Numbered from the stretch's first letter, positions 26,537 through 35,455 are shown. The stretch is 64,000 bases of DNA from Oceanitalea stevensii (GCF_014837105.1 NZ_JACSPO010000003.1:124001-188000), one strand, 5' to 3'. Translations and numbers: made by a program. The notes: generated from the sequence alone by a model not told the origin.

Positions 26537-27850
26537 ATGACTGCTCCCGCTCCCACTGACGAGGTCGTCGAGATCTGCCGGCGGCTCATCCGGATCGACA
26601 CGTCGAACTACGGCGACGGCTCGGGGCCGGGGGAGCGGAAGGCCGCGGAGTACGTCGCCGAGCTCCTCACCGAGGTCGGCTGGGAGCCCGAGCTCATCGA
26701 GTCCGAGCCCGGCCGCGCGTCGGTCGTCCTGCGCATCGAGGGCACCGACCCCTCCCTGCCCGCCCTCGTCCTCCACGGACACACCGACGTCGTCCCCGCG
26801 CAGGCCGAGGACTGGCAGGTCGACCCCTTCGGGGCCGAGGTGCGCGACGGCATGATCTGGGGCCGCGGCGCCGTCGACATGAAGGACATGGACGCGATGA
26901 TCCTCGCGGTCGTCCGCGACATGGCCCGCACCGGCTGGCGGCCCCGGCGCGACGTCGTCGTCGCCCTCTTCGCCGACGAGGAGGCCGGCGGCGCCAAGGG
27001 CGCGCGCTGGCTCGTCGACCACCGCCCCGAGCTCTTCGAGGGGGCCACCGAGGCGATCAGCGAGGTGGGTGGCTACTCGGTGGAGATCGACGGCCGCCGC
27101 GTCTACCTCCTCCAGACCGCGGAGAAGGGCATCGCCTGGCTCAAGCTGATCGCCGGGGGCACCGCGGGCCACGGCTCCCAGGTCAACACCGACAACGCCG
27201 TCACCCGGCTCGCCGGCGCCGTCGCCCGGATCGGCGCGCACTCCTGGCCCCTGCACCTCACCGGCACGGTGCGCCAGCTGCTCAGCGGCGTCGCCGACCT
27301 CACCGGCACCACTTTCGACCCCGAGGACCCCGAGGGCATCGACCGCCTCGTCCGGGCGCTCGGTCCGGCGCAGAAGTTCGTCGGGGCCACGCTGCGCACC
27401 GGCGCGAACCCCACCCAGCTGAGCGCCGGGTACAAGGCGAACGTCATCCCCGGAAGCGCGGAGGCGGCCGTCGACGTCCGCTTCCTGCCCGGGGAGGAGG
27501 AGGCGGTGCGCGCGACGCTCAGCGAGCTCGCCGGGCCGGGCGTGCGCATCGAGCCGATCCACGGCGACCGCGCGCTCGAGGTGCCCTTCGAGGGCGAGCT
27601 CGTCGACCACATGGTCGCGGCCATCGACGCCGAGGACCCGGGCGCCGTCGTCCTGCCGTACATGCTCTCCGGCGGCACCGACAACAAGTCCCTCGCGCGC
27701 CTGGGCATCACCGGTTACGGCTTCGCGCCGCTCCAGCTCCCGCCCGAGCTCGACTTCGCCGGGATGTTCCACGGCGTGGACGAGCGCGTGCCGGTGGACG
27801 CCCTGCGCTTCGGCGTGCGCGTGCTCGAGCGGCTGCTGCGCACCGCCTGA
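26537..27850 (+). CDS. M20-family metallopeptidase (ArgE/DapE/ACY1 type)
   Basis: Di-zinc amidohydrolase or dipeptidase of 437 residues. Zinc-binding and catalytic motifs are LVLHGHTDVVP, WGRGAVDMKDMDA and ADEEAGG; the dimerisation domain is about 185-330; the last ligand His is in the C-terminal FHGVDERVPV. Family members act on N-acyl amino acids or dipeptides, and no finer call is safe. The neighbours encode small proteins, so it is probably a single transcription unit whose promoter adjoins the 22-bp repeat cluster. Confidence 0.92.
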   Translation: MTAPAPTDEVVEICRRLIRIDTSNYGDGSGPGERKAAEYVAELLTEVGWEPELIESEPGRASVVLRIEGTDPSLPALVLHGHTDVVPAQAEDWQVDPFGAEVRDGMIWGRGAVDMKDMDAMILAVVRDMARTGWRPRRDVVVALFADEEAGGAKGARWLVDHRPELFEGATEAISEVGGYSVEIDGRRVYLLQTAEKGIAWLKLIAGGTAGHGSQVNTDNAVTRLAGAVARIGAHSWPLHLTGTVRQLLSGVADLTGTTFDPEDPEGIDRLVRALGPAQKFVGATLRTGANPTQLSAGYKANVIPGSAEAAVDVRFLPGEEEAVRATLSELAGPGVRIEPIHGDRALEVPFEGELVDHMVAAIDAEDPGAVVLPYMLSGGTDNKSLARLGITGYGFAPLQLPPELDFAGMFHGVDERVPVDALRFGVRVLERLLRTA

Positions 27851-27855
27851 CGCGG

Positions 27856-28101
27856 CTACAGGGTGCTGCGGACCTTGATGATCTTGCGGCGCAGCCACAC
27901 CTTGCGGCTGCCGCCGATGTAGAGGCGGGTGCGGGCGAGCTCCCAGCGGCCGTACTCGGCCTCCTCGGTGAGGAGCTGCCGCACCTGCGAGCGGCTGGCT
28001 GTCGGCGGCAGCGACAGCACGCGGAACTCGTACTGGGAGGCGCTGCGGACATCGGGACGCGGCGAAGTTTCAGGGGTGTACCAGACCATGTCGTAACCCA
28101 T
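27856..28101 (-). CDS. DUF5703 family protein
   Basis: An 81-residue conserved actinobacterial protein of unknown function. The family pattern is clear: MGYDMVWYTPE at the start, YEFRVLSLP, AEYGRWELARTRLY, and the basic end VWLRRKIIKVRSTL. GGGAG precedes the ATG by 5 nt. It is convergent with the M20 peptidase (5 nt between stops) and divergent from the acidic small protein. Adjacency to an M20 peptidase is common for this family. Confidence 0.85.
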   Translation of the reverse strand: MGYDMVWYTPETSPRPDVRSASQYEFRVLSLPPTASRSQVRQLLTEEAEYGRWELARTRLYIGGSRKVWLRRKIIKVRSTL

Positions 28102-28157
28102 TGTCTCCCATCGTCACCGCCGCCCGGGCGGGCTGTGCCCATTCCTACCAGGCGCGA

Positions 28158-28163
28158 TACGGT
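28158..28163 (+). promoter_or_regulatory. -10 box for acidic small protein gene (leaderless)
   Basis: TACGGT ends 6 nt before the ATG at 28170 and supports that start over the in-frame ATG at 28101, which overlaps the divergent DUF5703 start codon. Confidence 0.5.
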
Positions 28164-28169
28164 CATCCC

Positions 28170-28439
28170 ATGTCAATCGACCCGCGCGCCGCTCTGGATC
28201 GCTTCATCGCCGCGCTCGAAGCGCACTTCGAGCTCGCCAGCAGTGCGCAGGACCCTGAGTCCCCCGCCATCGAGGACGCCGCCGCCACGGTGGAGGACGC
28301 GTTCTTCACCTACGACGACGCCCTGTACACCGCCTACCAGGTCGAGGTTCCCCTCGAGGCGTACGGCGACGACGACGACGACCTCGACGAGGACGACGAC
28401 CTCGAGGACTTCAGCCTCGACGAGGCCGAGGAGGAGTAG
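28170..28439 (+). CDS. Small acidic protein of unknown function
   Basis: An 89-residue protein: an amphipathic helical N-terminal two-thirds (DPRAALDRFIAALEAHFELA, VEDAFFTYDDALYTAYQ) and a very acidic tail of Asp/Glu from about residue 62 to the end. Similar small actinobacterial proteins are sometimes labelled primosomal without evidence; I do not adopt that. The DNA-mimic-like tail could contact basic proteins. The stop is 3 nt from the convergent aldo/keto reductase stop. Confidence 0.75.
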   Translation: MSIDPRAALDRFIAALEAHFELASSAQDPESPAIEDAAATVEDAFFTYDDALYTAYQVEVPLEAYGDDDDDLDEDDDLEDFSLDEAEEE

Positions 28440-28442
28440 GGC

Positions 28443-29381
28443 TCACTCGGCACTGACGTCGTCGAGCGCCCGGCGGATCGCGCCGGGCAGCTCGAGGTCG
28501 GTGCCCGCGAGCACCCCGCGCAGCTGCGTGGCGGTCCGCGCCCCGACGATCGCCGAGCTCACCCCCGGCGCGTCACGCACCCAGGCGAGGGCGACCTCCA
28601 GCGGCGTGCGTCCCAGCCCGTCGGCCGCCGTCGCGACGGCCTCGACGATGCCGCGTGAGCGGTCGGTGAGGTAGGGCTCGACGAAGCCGCGCAGGTGCGG
28701 CGACGCCGCACGCGAGTCCGCCGGGATCGTGCTGCGGTACTTGCCCGTGAGCACCCCGCGGCCCAGCGGCGACCACGCGAGCACCCCCGTCCCCAGCGCC
28801 TCCGCGCCAGGGAGCACCTCGTGCTCGACGCCGCGCTCGAGGAGCGAGTACTCGACCTCGACGGCGGCCAGCCCGGTCGCGTCCGCGTCCAGGCTCGCGG
28901 CGGCGTAGCCGAGGTACCAGGCGGGGTGGTTCGACAGGCCGGCGTACCGGGTGCGCCCGGTCGCGACGGCGTGCCGCAGCGCCGAGAGCGTTTCCTCGAC
29001 GGGGACCTCGGGGTCGTGGGACTGGACGAGCCACAGGTCGAGGTGGTCGGTGCCCAGGGCGGCGAGCGTCTCGTCGAGGGTGTCCAGGAGCGTGGTGCGC
29101 GAGGCGTCGAGCCGGTTGCCGCGTGAGGTGCGCCGCACGCCCGCCTTGGAGCACAGGACGACGTCGCGGCGGTCCACCTCCGCGAGGAGGCTCCCGAGTA
29201 GGGCCTCGGCAGCGCCGTCGCCGTAGGACGCGGCGGTGTCGATGAGCGTGCCGCCGGCGTCGAGGAACAGCGAGAGCTGTTCGGCCGCCTCGTGCTCGTC
29301 GGTGTCCCGCCCCCAGGTCAACGTGCCCAGCCCGAGTGACGACACGAGCAGCCCGCTGCGCCCGGCCCTACGAAGTTCCAT
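28443..29381 (-). CDS. Aldo/keto reductase
   Basis: NADPH-dependent oxidoreductase of 312 residues in the AKR superfamily (YajO/Tas-like rather than AKR5). Family stretches are LGLGTLTWGRDTDEHEA, LIDTAASYGDGAAEALLG with catalytic Asp and Tyr, VVLCSKAGVR with the Lys, and DLWLVQSHDP with the His position. The C-terminal cofactor region is seen in SSAIVGARTATQL. It stands alone, divergent from uppP by 43 bp. The substrate is unknown. Confidence 0.9.
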   Translation of the reverse strand: MELRRAGRSGLLVSSLGLGTLTWGRDTDEHEAAEQLSLFLDAGGTLIDTAASYGDGAAEALLGSLLAEVDRRDVVLCSKAGVRRTSRGNRLDASRTTLLDTLDETLAALGTDHLDLWLVQSHDPEVPVEETLSALRHAVATGRTRYAGLSNHPAWYLGYAAASLDADATGLAAVEVEYSLLERGVEHEVLPGAEALGTGVLAWSPLGRGVLTGKYRSTIPADSRAASPHLRGFVEPYLTDRSRGIVEAVATAADGLGRTPLEVALAWVRDAPGVSSAIVGARTATQLRGVLAGTDLELPGAIRRALDDVSAE

Positions 29382-29410
29382 GCGCTCACGCTACCGGCGC
29401 CCGCGGCACG

Positions 29411-29416
29411 TAAGGT
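29411..29416 (+). promoter_or_regulatory. -10 box for uppP (leaderless)
   Basis: TAAGGT ends 8 nt before the GTG at 29425; no Shine-Dalgarno is present in the 43-bp divergent gap. Confidence 0.5.
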
Positions 29417-29424
29417 GATCCCTC

Positions 29425-30288
29425 GTGACGTGGTGGGAAGCAATCGTGCTCGGCGTGGTCCAGGGACTCACGGAGTTCCTCCCCATCTCCTCCAGTGCGC
29501 ACCTGCGCATCGTGGGGGACCTGGTGCCCGGTGGGGGTGATCCCGGGGCGGCCTTCACGGCGATCACGCAGCTCGGCACCGAGACGGCGGTGCTCATCTA
29601 CTTCCGCAAGGACATCTGGCGCATCATCCGCGCCTGGTTCGGGGCCTTGCCGGTGGGCCCGTGGCGCGGCACGGTGCCGCGCAACGACCCCGACGCCCGG
29701 ATGGGCTGGTACATCATCATCGGCTCGGTGCCGATCGTCGTCTTCGGCCTGCTCTTCCAGGACGCGATCGAGACCTCGCTGCGCCACCTCTACATCACCG
29801 CCGCCATGCTCGCGGGCTTCGCGATCCTCCTCGGCGTTGCCGACCGGCTGGGCCGCAAGCGCAAGGAGCTGCGCGAGCTCACCCTGCGCGACGGCCTGCT
29901 CTTCGGTCTCGCGCAGTCCCTCGCCCTCGTGCCCGGGGTCTCGCGCTCCGGCGGCACGATCACCATGGGGCTGCTGCTCGGCTACACGCGTGAGGCCGCT
30001 GCGCGCTACTCCTTCCTCCTGGCGATCCCGGCCGTCTTCGGCTCGGGCTTCTACCAGCTGCTCGGCGCCGACCCCGCCCCGGGCGCACCCGGAGCCGGGG
30101 CGACGGCGATCGCCACCGTCGTCGCCTTCGGCGTCGGCTTCCTCGTCATCATCGCCTTCCTCAAGATCGTCTCGACGTACTCCTACATGCCCTTCGTCGT
30201 CTACCGGATCGTCCTGGCGGCCCTCGTCGTCGCGGGCGTGGCCGCCGGCGTCCTCGACCCGCTGGGGGCCGCGGCCGGCGCCGAGTAG
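29425..30288 (+). CDS. uppP: Undecaprenyl-diphosphate phosphatase
   Basis: Polytopic membrane enzyme (BacA family) that dephosphorylates undecaprenyl pyrophosphate to recycle the lipid carrier for peptidoglycan and polymer synthesis, and gives bacitracin tolerance. It is 287 residues with about eight helices. Both catalytic signatures are intact: [17 protein letters not shown] near the N-terminus and [12 protein letters not shown] in the middle, plus the conserved [15 protein letters not shown]. The GTG start agrees with the -10 box just upstream. Confidence 0.96.
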   Translation: MTWWEAIVLGVVQGLTEFLPISSSAHLRIVGDLVPGGGDPGAAFTAITQLGTETAVLIYFRKDIWRIIRAWFGALPVGPWRGTVPRNDPDARMGWYIIIGSVPIVVFGLLFQDAIETSLRHLYITAAMLAGFAILLGVADRLGRKRKELRELTLRDGLLFGLAQSLALVPGVSRSGGTITMGLLLGYTREAAARYSFLLAIPAVFGSGFYQLLGADPAPGAPGAGATAIATVVAFGVGFLVIIAFLKIVSTYSYMPFVVYRIVLAALVVAGVAAGVLDPLGAAAGAE

Positions 30289-30325
30289 GGGCTCGGACGG
30301 GCGACGTGACCGACCTCTCCCGCCA

Positions 30326-30345
30326 ATAGTTGACGCATCAACTAT
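30326..30345. promoter_or_regulatory. Inverted-repeat operator before VOC gene (MarR-type look)
   Basis: ATAGTTGA-CGCA-TCAACTAT is a perfect 8-bp inverted repeat, the AT-rich TTGA/TCAA layout often used by MarR-family repressors. It overlaps the -10 box of the next gene, so binding would block transcription. No MarR gene is in the window. Confidence 0.7.
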
Positions 30346-30348
30346 GAT
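30343..30348 (+). promoter_or_regulatory. -10 box for VOC ring-cleavage-like gene (leaderless)
   Basis: TATGAT, five of six to consensus, ends 6 nt before the ATG at 30355 and shares three bases with the inverted repeat. Confidence 0.6.
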
Positions 30349-30354
30349 GGGGGC

Positions 30355-31269
30355 ATGAAGAACACCGCGACGCCCTCCCTGCCCGGCACCAACACGCGTG
30401 CAGCCGCCAACCGCGACCTGCTCGCCGCCGACACAGAGATGGGTCCCGTCACCCTGCTCGTCGGTGACCTCGACCTGCTCACCCGCTACTACGTCGAGGG
30501 TCTGGCCCTCACCGTCATCAGCGCGGAGGGCAACGAGACCGTGCTCGGCCGCGGCACGCGCCCCATCGTCGTGCTCCGTCACGACCCCAGCCTGCCGCGC
30601 GGCAGCCGCCGCGACGCCGGCCTGTTCCACACCGCGATCCTCTTCGAGGACCCCGCCGCCCTCGCCTCCGCCGTCGCCTCCCTCGCGCGCCTGGCCCCGC
30701 AGAGCTTCGTCGGGAGCTCGGACCACCTCGTCTCCGAGGCCTTCTACTTCACCGACCCCGAGGGCAACGGCATCGAGCTCTACCTCGACCGCCCCCGCGA
30801 CACGTGGCGCTGGACCGACGGCCAGGTGGCGATGGACACCATCGCCCTGGACCCCAACGCCTACCTCGGCGAGCACCTCGACGCCGGCCGCCTGTCCACG
30901 GCGACGGCGGACCCCGCCGTCGTCGGGCACGTGCACCTCCAGGTGGGGGACACGACGACGGCGAAGCAGTTCTACGTCGACACGCTCGGCTTCGAACCGA
31001 CCTTCGAGATGCCCAGCGCCCTGTTCGTCTCGGCCGGCGGCTACCACCACCACATGGCGATGAACACCTGGAACAGCGCCGGTGCAGGCCCGCGGGTCCC
31101 CGCGCTCGGGCTGGGCGTCGTCGACATCGTCGTGCCCGACGCCGAGGACATCGGTGCGCTCACCGACCGGCTGCGCTCCCGGAAGTGGTCCTTCCGTGAC
31201 GACGGTCGCACCCTCGAGGTCGAGGACCCGTGGCGCAACCTCGTCCGAGTCGTGGCCGCCGCGCGCTGA
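30355..31269 (+). CDS. VOC-superfamily protein, catechol 2,3-dioxygenase-like (CatE type)
   Basis: A 304-residue protein with two vicinal-oxygen-chelate modules (about 20-150 and 180-300). Metal-ligand positions are suggested by the FHTAILF and VHLQVGDT strands and by acidic residues in NGIELYLDRP. The family includes MhqA/MhqO/CatE-type proteins acting on quinones and catechols, often controlled by MarR-type quinone sensors, which agrees with the operator upstream. Quinone or aromatic detoxification is inferred; a simple glyoxalase-like role is not excluded. Confidence 0.85.
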   Translation: MKNTATPSLPGTNTRAAANRDLLAADTEMGPVTLLVGDLDLLTRYYVEGLALTVISAEGNETVLGRGTRPIVVLRHDPSLPRGSRRDAGLFHTAILFEDPAALASAVASLARLAPQSFVGSSDHLVSEAFYFTDPEGNGIELYLDRPRDTWRWTDGQVAMDTIALDPNAYLGEHLDAGRLSTATADPAVVGHVHLQVGDTTTAKQFYVDTLGFEPTFEMPSALFVSAGGYHHHMAMNTWNSAGAGPRVPALGLGVVDIVVPDAEDIGALTDRLRSRKWSFRDDGRTLEVEDPWRNLVRVVAAAR

Positions 31270-31273
31270 CGGT

Positions 31274-31279
31274 TAGGCT
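31274..31279 (+). promoter_or_regulatory. -10 box for mshC (leaderless)
   Basis: TAGGCT ends 7 nt before the GTG at 31287, lying just past the stop of the upstream VOC gene. Confidence 0.5.
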
Positions 31280-31286
31280 GCCCCTC

Positions 31287-32561
31287 GTGCACTCCTGGCC
31301 CGCCCCTGACCTTCCCGATCTCCCCGGACGTGGCCACCAGGTCCACCTCACCGACTCCGGCAGCGGTGAGCTCGTCGCGACGGCGGCGGAGGGACCCGCG
31401 AGCCTCTACGTCTGCGGGATCACCCCCTACGACTCGACGCACATGGGGCACGCGAACACCTACCTCGCCTTCGACCTCCTCGTCCGCGCCTGGCGCGACG
31501 CGGGGCGCGAGGTCCGGTACGTGCAGAACGTCACGGACGTCGACGACCCGCTCCTCGAGCGGGCCACGGCCACCGGCGTCGACTGGCGTGACCTCGCCGC
31601 CGAGCAGACCGAGCTCTTCCGCGGCGACATGACGGCGCTGCGCATCGTCCCGCCGGCCCACTACGTCGGCGCGGTCGAGACGATCCCGCTCGTCGTCGAC
31701 GCCGTGAAGCAGCTGCTCGCGAGCGGCGCCGCCTACCGCGTGGAGCAGCCCGACGCGCAGGGCCACGGCGTGGGCGACGTCTACGCCGACACCGCAGCCG
31801 ACCCGCTCTTCGCCACCGAGAGCGGCCTGGGCGCCGCCGAGATGGCCGAGTTCTTCGCCGAGCGCGGCGGTGACCCCGACCGCGCCGGCAAGCGTCAGCC
31901 CCTCGACCCGCTGCTGTGGCGCACCGCCCGTCCAGGCGAGCCGCAGTGGGACGGTGCGAGCCTGGGCGCCGGCCGTCCCGGCTGGCACATCGAGTGCGCG
32001 AGCATCGTCCGGGAGTACCTCGGGGTCCCCGTCGAGGTCCAGGCCGGCGGCAGCGACCTCGTCTTCCCGCACCACGCGTGCAGCGAGTCCCACCTGCGGA
32101 TGCTCACCGGCCGCGACAGCGCCGTGGGCGTCCACGCGCACGGCGGCATGGTCGCCTACGACGGCGCCAAGATCAGCAAGTCGTTGGGCAACCTCGTCCT
32201 CGTCTCCCAGCTCGTCGCCTCGGGCGTGGACCCGATGGCCGTGCGTCTGGTCATGCTCGCCCACCACTACCGCGAGGACTGGGAGTACACCCACGCCCAG
32301 CTCGAGACCGCCACCGAGCGCCTGGCGCTGTGGCGCCGGGCGATGAGCGCCGAGCGCGGCTTCGACGCCACCGGGATGCTCGAGCAGGTCCGCACGGCCC
32401 TCGCCAACGACCTCGACGCGCCCACCGCCCTCCACGCCGTCGACGCGTGGGTGGCGGCGTCCGAGTACGACGACGGCGCCGCCCACACCGGCCCCGACCG
32501 CGGCCCCGCGCTCGCCGCCCGGACCGTCGACGCCCTCCTCGGCGTGGCCGTCACCCCCTGA
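31287..32561 (+). CDS. mshC: Cysteine:GlcN-Ins ligase of mycothiol synthesis
   Basis: ATP-dependent ligase joining L-cysteine to 1D-myo-inositol 2-amino-2-deoxy-alpha-D-glucopyranoside, third step of mycothiol synthesis. It is 424 residues and related to cysteinyl-tRNA synthetase. The class I signatures are HMGHA (52-56) and KISKS; the zinc ligands include Cys43 in YVCGITPYD, plus WHIEC and HHACSE. There is no tRNA-binding C-terminal extension, which separates it from CysS. The GTG at 31287 gives the family opening HSWPAP; upstream in-frame codons lie inside the VOC gene. Confidence 0.95.
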   Translation: MHSWPAPDLPDLPGRGHQVHLTDSGSGELVATAAEGPASLYVCGITPYDSTHMGHANTYLAFDLLVRAWRDAGREVRYVQNVTDVDDPLLERATATGVDWRDLAAEQTELFRGDMTALRIVPPAHYVGAVETIPLVVDAVKQLLASGAAYRVEQPDAQGHGVGDVYADTAADPLFATESGLGAAEMAEFFAERGGDPDRAGKRQPLDPLLWRTARPGEPQWDGASLGAGRPGWHIECASIVREYLGVPVEVQAGGSDLVFPHHACSESHLRMLTGRDSAVGVHAHGGMVAYDGAKISKSLGNLVLVSQLVASGVDPMAVRLVMLAHHYREDWEYTHAQLETATERLALWRRAMSAERGFDATGMLEQVRTALANDLDAPTALHAVDAWVAASEYDDGAAHTGPDRGPALAARTVDALLGVAVTP

Positions 32562-32565
32562 TCCC

Positions 32566-33825
32566 GTGCTGCCCGTCGCGGTCCTCCTCGTCGGGCTGGG
32601 CGGCGCGGTGCTCGCGCGCCAGCTGGACGCGATCCGCGCGCGGCTGAGCACGGCGTCAACGACGATCCTCGCCCTCCTCGGCGCGGCTGTCGCCGGCCTG
32701 CCGCTGCTCGCCGGCGGTGGCGGATGGTGGGTGCTCGTGCCCGCCGCGGCCGGCACGGCCGCCCTCGTCGCACTCGGCTCGGTCGTCAACGGGCGCTGGC
32801 TCGCGCCGCTGCACGAACGGTCGGCCGAGGGACCGACCCTGGCCGAACGGGCCGAGGCCTGGGCCGGGCGGCACCACGTCGGGCCGCGCGGGACCAACCT
32901 GCTCGCCGTCGTCGTCGGCGCGTCGACGCGCGCGATCGACGTGCGGGTGACCGGGCTCGCCGCGGAGATGACGTACTACGGGCTCATCTCCCTCGTGCCG
33001 CTCCTCACCGCGCTGGGGGCGAGCCTCGGCTTCCTCGAGCGGCTCGTCGGCGCCGAGGCCGTGACGCGGATCGAGGACTCCCTCGTCGACGCCGTCTCCA
33101 CCGTCTTCGCCGAGCAGGTGGCCTCCGACGTGCTCGCCCCGCTCATCGAGGGGCTGCTGCGCGAGGAGCGCGCCGGCGTCGCCCTCGGGAGCGTGCTCGT
33201 GGCCCTGTGGCTCGCCAGCCGCATGTTCCGCGCGGCGATCCGGGCGCTGGACGACGCCTACCGGGTGCCCGAGCGGCGCGGCCTCGTCGGCCAGTACGCG
33301 CTCGGCATCGCCCTCGCGCTGGGCGCCGTCTTCACGCTGCTCGTCATCCTCGCGCTCGTCGTCATCGGCCCGCTGCTCGGCGACGGGCAGCAGATCGCCG
33401 ACCAGCTCGGGCTCGGCGCCTTCTTCCAGGTGTCCTGGTCGGTGCTGCGCTGGCCCGCGCTGGCGGTCGTGACGACGACGTACCTCACCATCGTCTACCG
33501 CTACGGCCCGAACATCACGACGACGTGGCGGCGCTGCCTGCCGGGCGCGGCCGTCGGCACGGTGGGGCTCGTGCTCGTGTCGGTCGGCTTTAGCGCCTAC
33601 CTCCGTCTCGCAGGTCCTGGCGCGCCGGGCGGCGAGAACGTCGAGGGCGCGGCGGTGACCGCCGCGGCGCAGACGATCGGGCTCGTGCTCGCCGGGGTGG
33701 TGTGGCTGTGGCTGAGCAGCATCGTCACGCTGGCCGGCGGCGTGGTCAACGCCGAGCTGGCGGCAGCTCAGCGCACGGGCGGGGGAGGGGTGCCCCCGCC
33801 CTTGTCCTCCCTGCGGCGCAGGTAG
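32566..33825 (+). CDS. YihY/BrkB-family membrane protein
   Basis: A 419-residue membrane protein. Two helices come first (1-80), then a soluble stretch, then the YihY/BrkB core of about six helices (115-400) with YYGLISLVPLLTALG, ALWLASRMFRAAIRALDDAY and YLTIVYRYGPN. The family was once called ribonuclease BN in error; its role may be lipid or envelope related. The start GTG is 4 nt after mshC. The last 58 bp overlap the 3' end of the convergent PAC2 gene. Confidence 0.88.
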   Translation: MLPVAVLLVGLGGAVLARQLDAIRARLSTASTTILALLGAAVAGLPLLAGGGGWWVLVPAAAGTAALVALGSVVNGRWLAPLHERSAEGPTLAERAEAWAGRHHVGPRGTNLLAVVVGASTRAIDVRVTGLAAEMTYYGLISLVPLLTALGASLGFLERLVGAEAVTRIEDSLVDAVSTVFAEQVASDVLAPLIEGLLREERAGVALGSVLVALWLASRMFRAAIRALDDAYRVPERRGLVGQYALGIALALGAVFTLLVILALVVIGPLLGDGQQIADQLGLGAFFQVSWSVLRWPALAVVTTTYLTIVYRYGPNITTTWRRCLPGAAVGTVGLVLVSVGFSAYLRLAGPGAPGGENVEGAAVTAAAQTIGLVLAGVVWLWLSSIVTLAGGVVNAELAAAQRTGGGGVPPPLSSLRRR

Positions 33826-34664
33826 CGCTCGAACTCGCGGGCGATCGCCTCGCCGGTGGCCTCGGGGAGCTCGGCCGTGTCCTTGGCCTCCTCGAGCTGG
33901 CGGACGTACTCGGCGACCTCCGGGTCCTGCTCGGCCAGCTCGTCGACGCCCGCCTGCCAGGCGCGCGCCTCCTCGACGAGGTCACCGAGGGGGAGGGGCT
34001 CGCCGACGAGCTCCTCCAGCGCACCGAGGAGCGCGAGCGTGGCCTTCGGGGACGGCGGCTGGGCGACGTAGTGGGGCACGGCGGCCCACAGCGACATCGC
34101 GTGCATCCCGCGCTCCTGGGCGAGCTGGGCGAGGACGCTGACGATGCCGGCGGCCCCCTCGTACTCCGAGCTCTCCACGCCGAGGAGGGCCTGGACGCCG
34201 GGGTCGTCGCTCGTCACCTGGCAGGGGACCGGCCGGGTGTGCGGGACGTCGGCGAGGAGGGCGCCGATGCTCACGACGCTGCCGACCTTCCACTCCTCGG
34301 CGATGTCGAGGATCTCCTCGCAGAAGTCGAGCCAGCGGAAGGACGGCTCGATGCCCTGGACGAGCACCACCGTGCGGCCGGCCACCGGGGTGCGGGCCAC
34401 GGAGATCGTCGTCGTCGGCCACTTGAGGACGCGCACGCCGTCCTCGTCACGCACGCTCATCGGGCGGTTGACCTGGAAGTCGTGGAAGTCCTGCGGGTCG
34501 AGGTCGTGCACGTCGTGCGCGCCCCACGCCTCGGCGACCACCTGCAGCGTCTGGCTCGCGGAGGAGCCGGCGTCGTTCCAGCCCTCGAACGCGGCGAGGA
34601 GGATGGCAGGGGTGCGCTCGGCGTCCTTCTCGGGCGCCGTGCTGGGCTCGGGCTGCTCGGTCAT
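33768..34664 (-). CDS. PAC2 family protein
   Basis: A 298-residue protein of the PAC2 (proteasome-assembly-chaperone 2-like) family, widespread in actinobacteria next to the Pup locus. Family stretches are LLAAFEGWNDAGSSAS, VVLVQGIEPSFRWLDF and ALLADVPHTRPVP. The C-terminal 90 residues are charged and helical, ending in Pro-rich sequence read through the overlap with the BrkB gene. A direct chaperone role in bacteria is unproven. It is interesting because no proteasome subunit genes are found in this window. Confidence 0.9.
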   Translation of the reverse strand: MTEQPEPSTAPEKDAERTPAILLAAFEGWNDAGSSASQTLQVVAEAWGAHDVHDLDPQDFHDFQVNRPMSVRDEDGVRVLKWPTTTISVARTPVAGRTVVLVQGIEPSFRWLDFCEEILDIAEEWKVGSVVSIGALLADVPHTRPVPCQVTSDDPGVQALLGVESSEYEGAAGIVSVLAQLAQERGMHAMSLWAAVPHYVAQPPSPKATLALLGALEELVGEPLPLGDLVEEARAWQAGVDELAEQDPEVAEYVRQLEEAKDTAELPEATGEAIAREFERYLRRREDKGGGTPPPPVR

Positions 34665-34807
34665 CCCCTCAGCCTATGCGCGCGGCAGGGCAGGGGTGGT
34701 GCACGGTCCGTCCACGCGCGCGTGCTGGGGTCTTGTCCGGGCCGCAGGCCTCCGGGACAGTGTTCCCACGGGCACGCCCGTTCCGCACTGACCCTCGGGA
34801 GACTGGG

Positions 34808-35455
34808 ATGTCCGACCGACGCGCGTGGCAGGGAGAGGCGGACCTGCTCGGCAACGCCGACCCCGCCCACCCGACGGCCTGGTTCGAGCGGCTCTGGTCA
34901 GCCGCGCGGCGCGGGGAGGTGACGACGCCGTGGGACCGGACCGATCCACACCCCGCCCTCGCCTCCTGGGCGAGGCCGCCTGACGGTCCCGGCCGCGCCG
35001 CCGTCGTCGTGGGCTGTGGCCTGGGGGCGGACGCCGAGCACCTCGCGCGGCTCGGGTACGCGACGACGGCCTTCGACGTCTCCCCGTCCGCCGTCGCCGC
35101 CGCGCGGACGAGGAACGTCGGCTCGCCGGTGACGTACGCCGTCGCCGACCTCCTCGACCTGCCGCCCGCCTGGGCCGGCGCCTTCGACCTTGTCGTGGAG
35201 ATCTACACCGTCCAGGCGGTGAGTCGCGACGTCCGCCGCCCGATGGTCGACGGCGTGCGTTCGCTCGTCGCGCCGGGCGGCACCCTCTTCGTCGTCCAGG
35301 CCGCCGTGGAGGAGCCCGACGACGAGGGCCCGCCCTGGCCGCTGACCCGGGCCGAGCTCGAGTCCTTCGGGACGCAGGGACTCACGACCGTCGCGGTCGA
35401 GGAGATCGTCGCCGACGGGCGCCCGTCGTGGCGTGCCGAGCTCCACCGAGCCTGA
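34808..35455 (+). CDS. Class I SAM-dependent methyltransferase
   Basis: A 215-residue Rossmann-type methyltransferase. The SAM-binding motif I is AVVVGCGLGADAEHLA, motif II the acidic FDVSPSAV, and motif IV FDLVVEIYTVQ. The N-terminal WQGEADLLGNADP and WDRTDPHP resemble thiopurine/TehB-like small-molecule methyltransferases. The ATG at 34808 follows CGGGAGACTGG. The substrate is unknown, and no operon partner lies within 130 bp. Confidence 0.85.
   Translation: MSDRRAWQGEADLLGNADPAHPTAWFERLWSAARRGEVTTPWDRTDPHPALASWARPPDGPGRAAVVVGCGLGADAEHLARLGYATTAFDVSPSAVAAARTRNVGSPVTYAVADLLDLPPAWAGAFDLVVEIYTVQAVSRDVRRPMVDGVRSLVAPGGTLFVVQAAVEEPDDEGPPWPLTRAELESFGTQGLTTVAVEEIVADGRPSWRAELHRA

Noticed and set aside
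34725-34765. Imperfect GC hairpin upstream of the methyltransferase gene
   Set aside because: The arms have several mismatches and such structures are expected by chance at this base composition.
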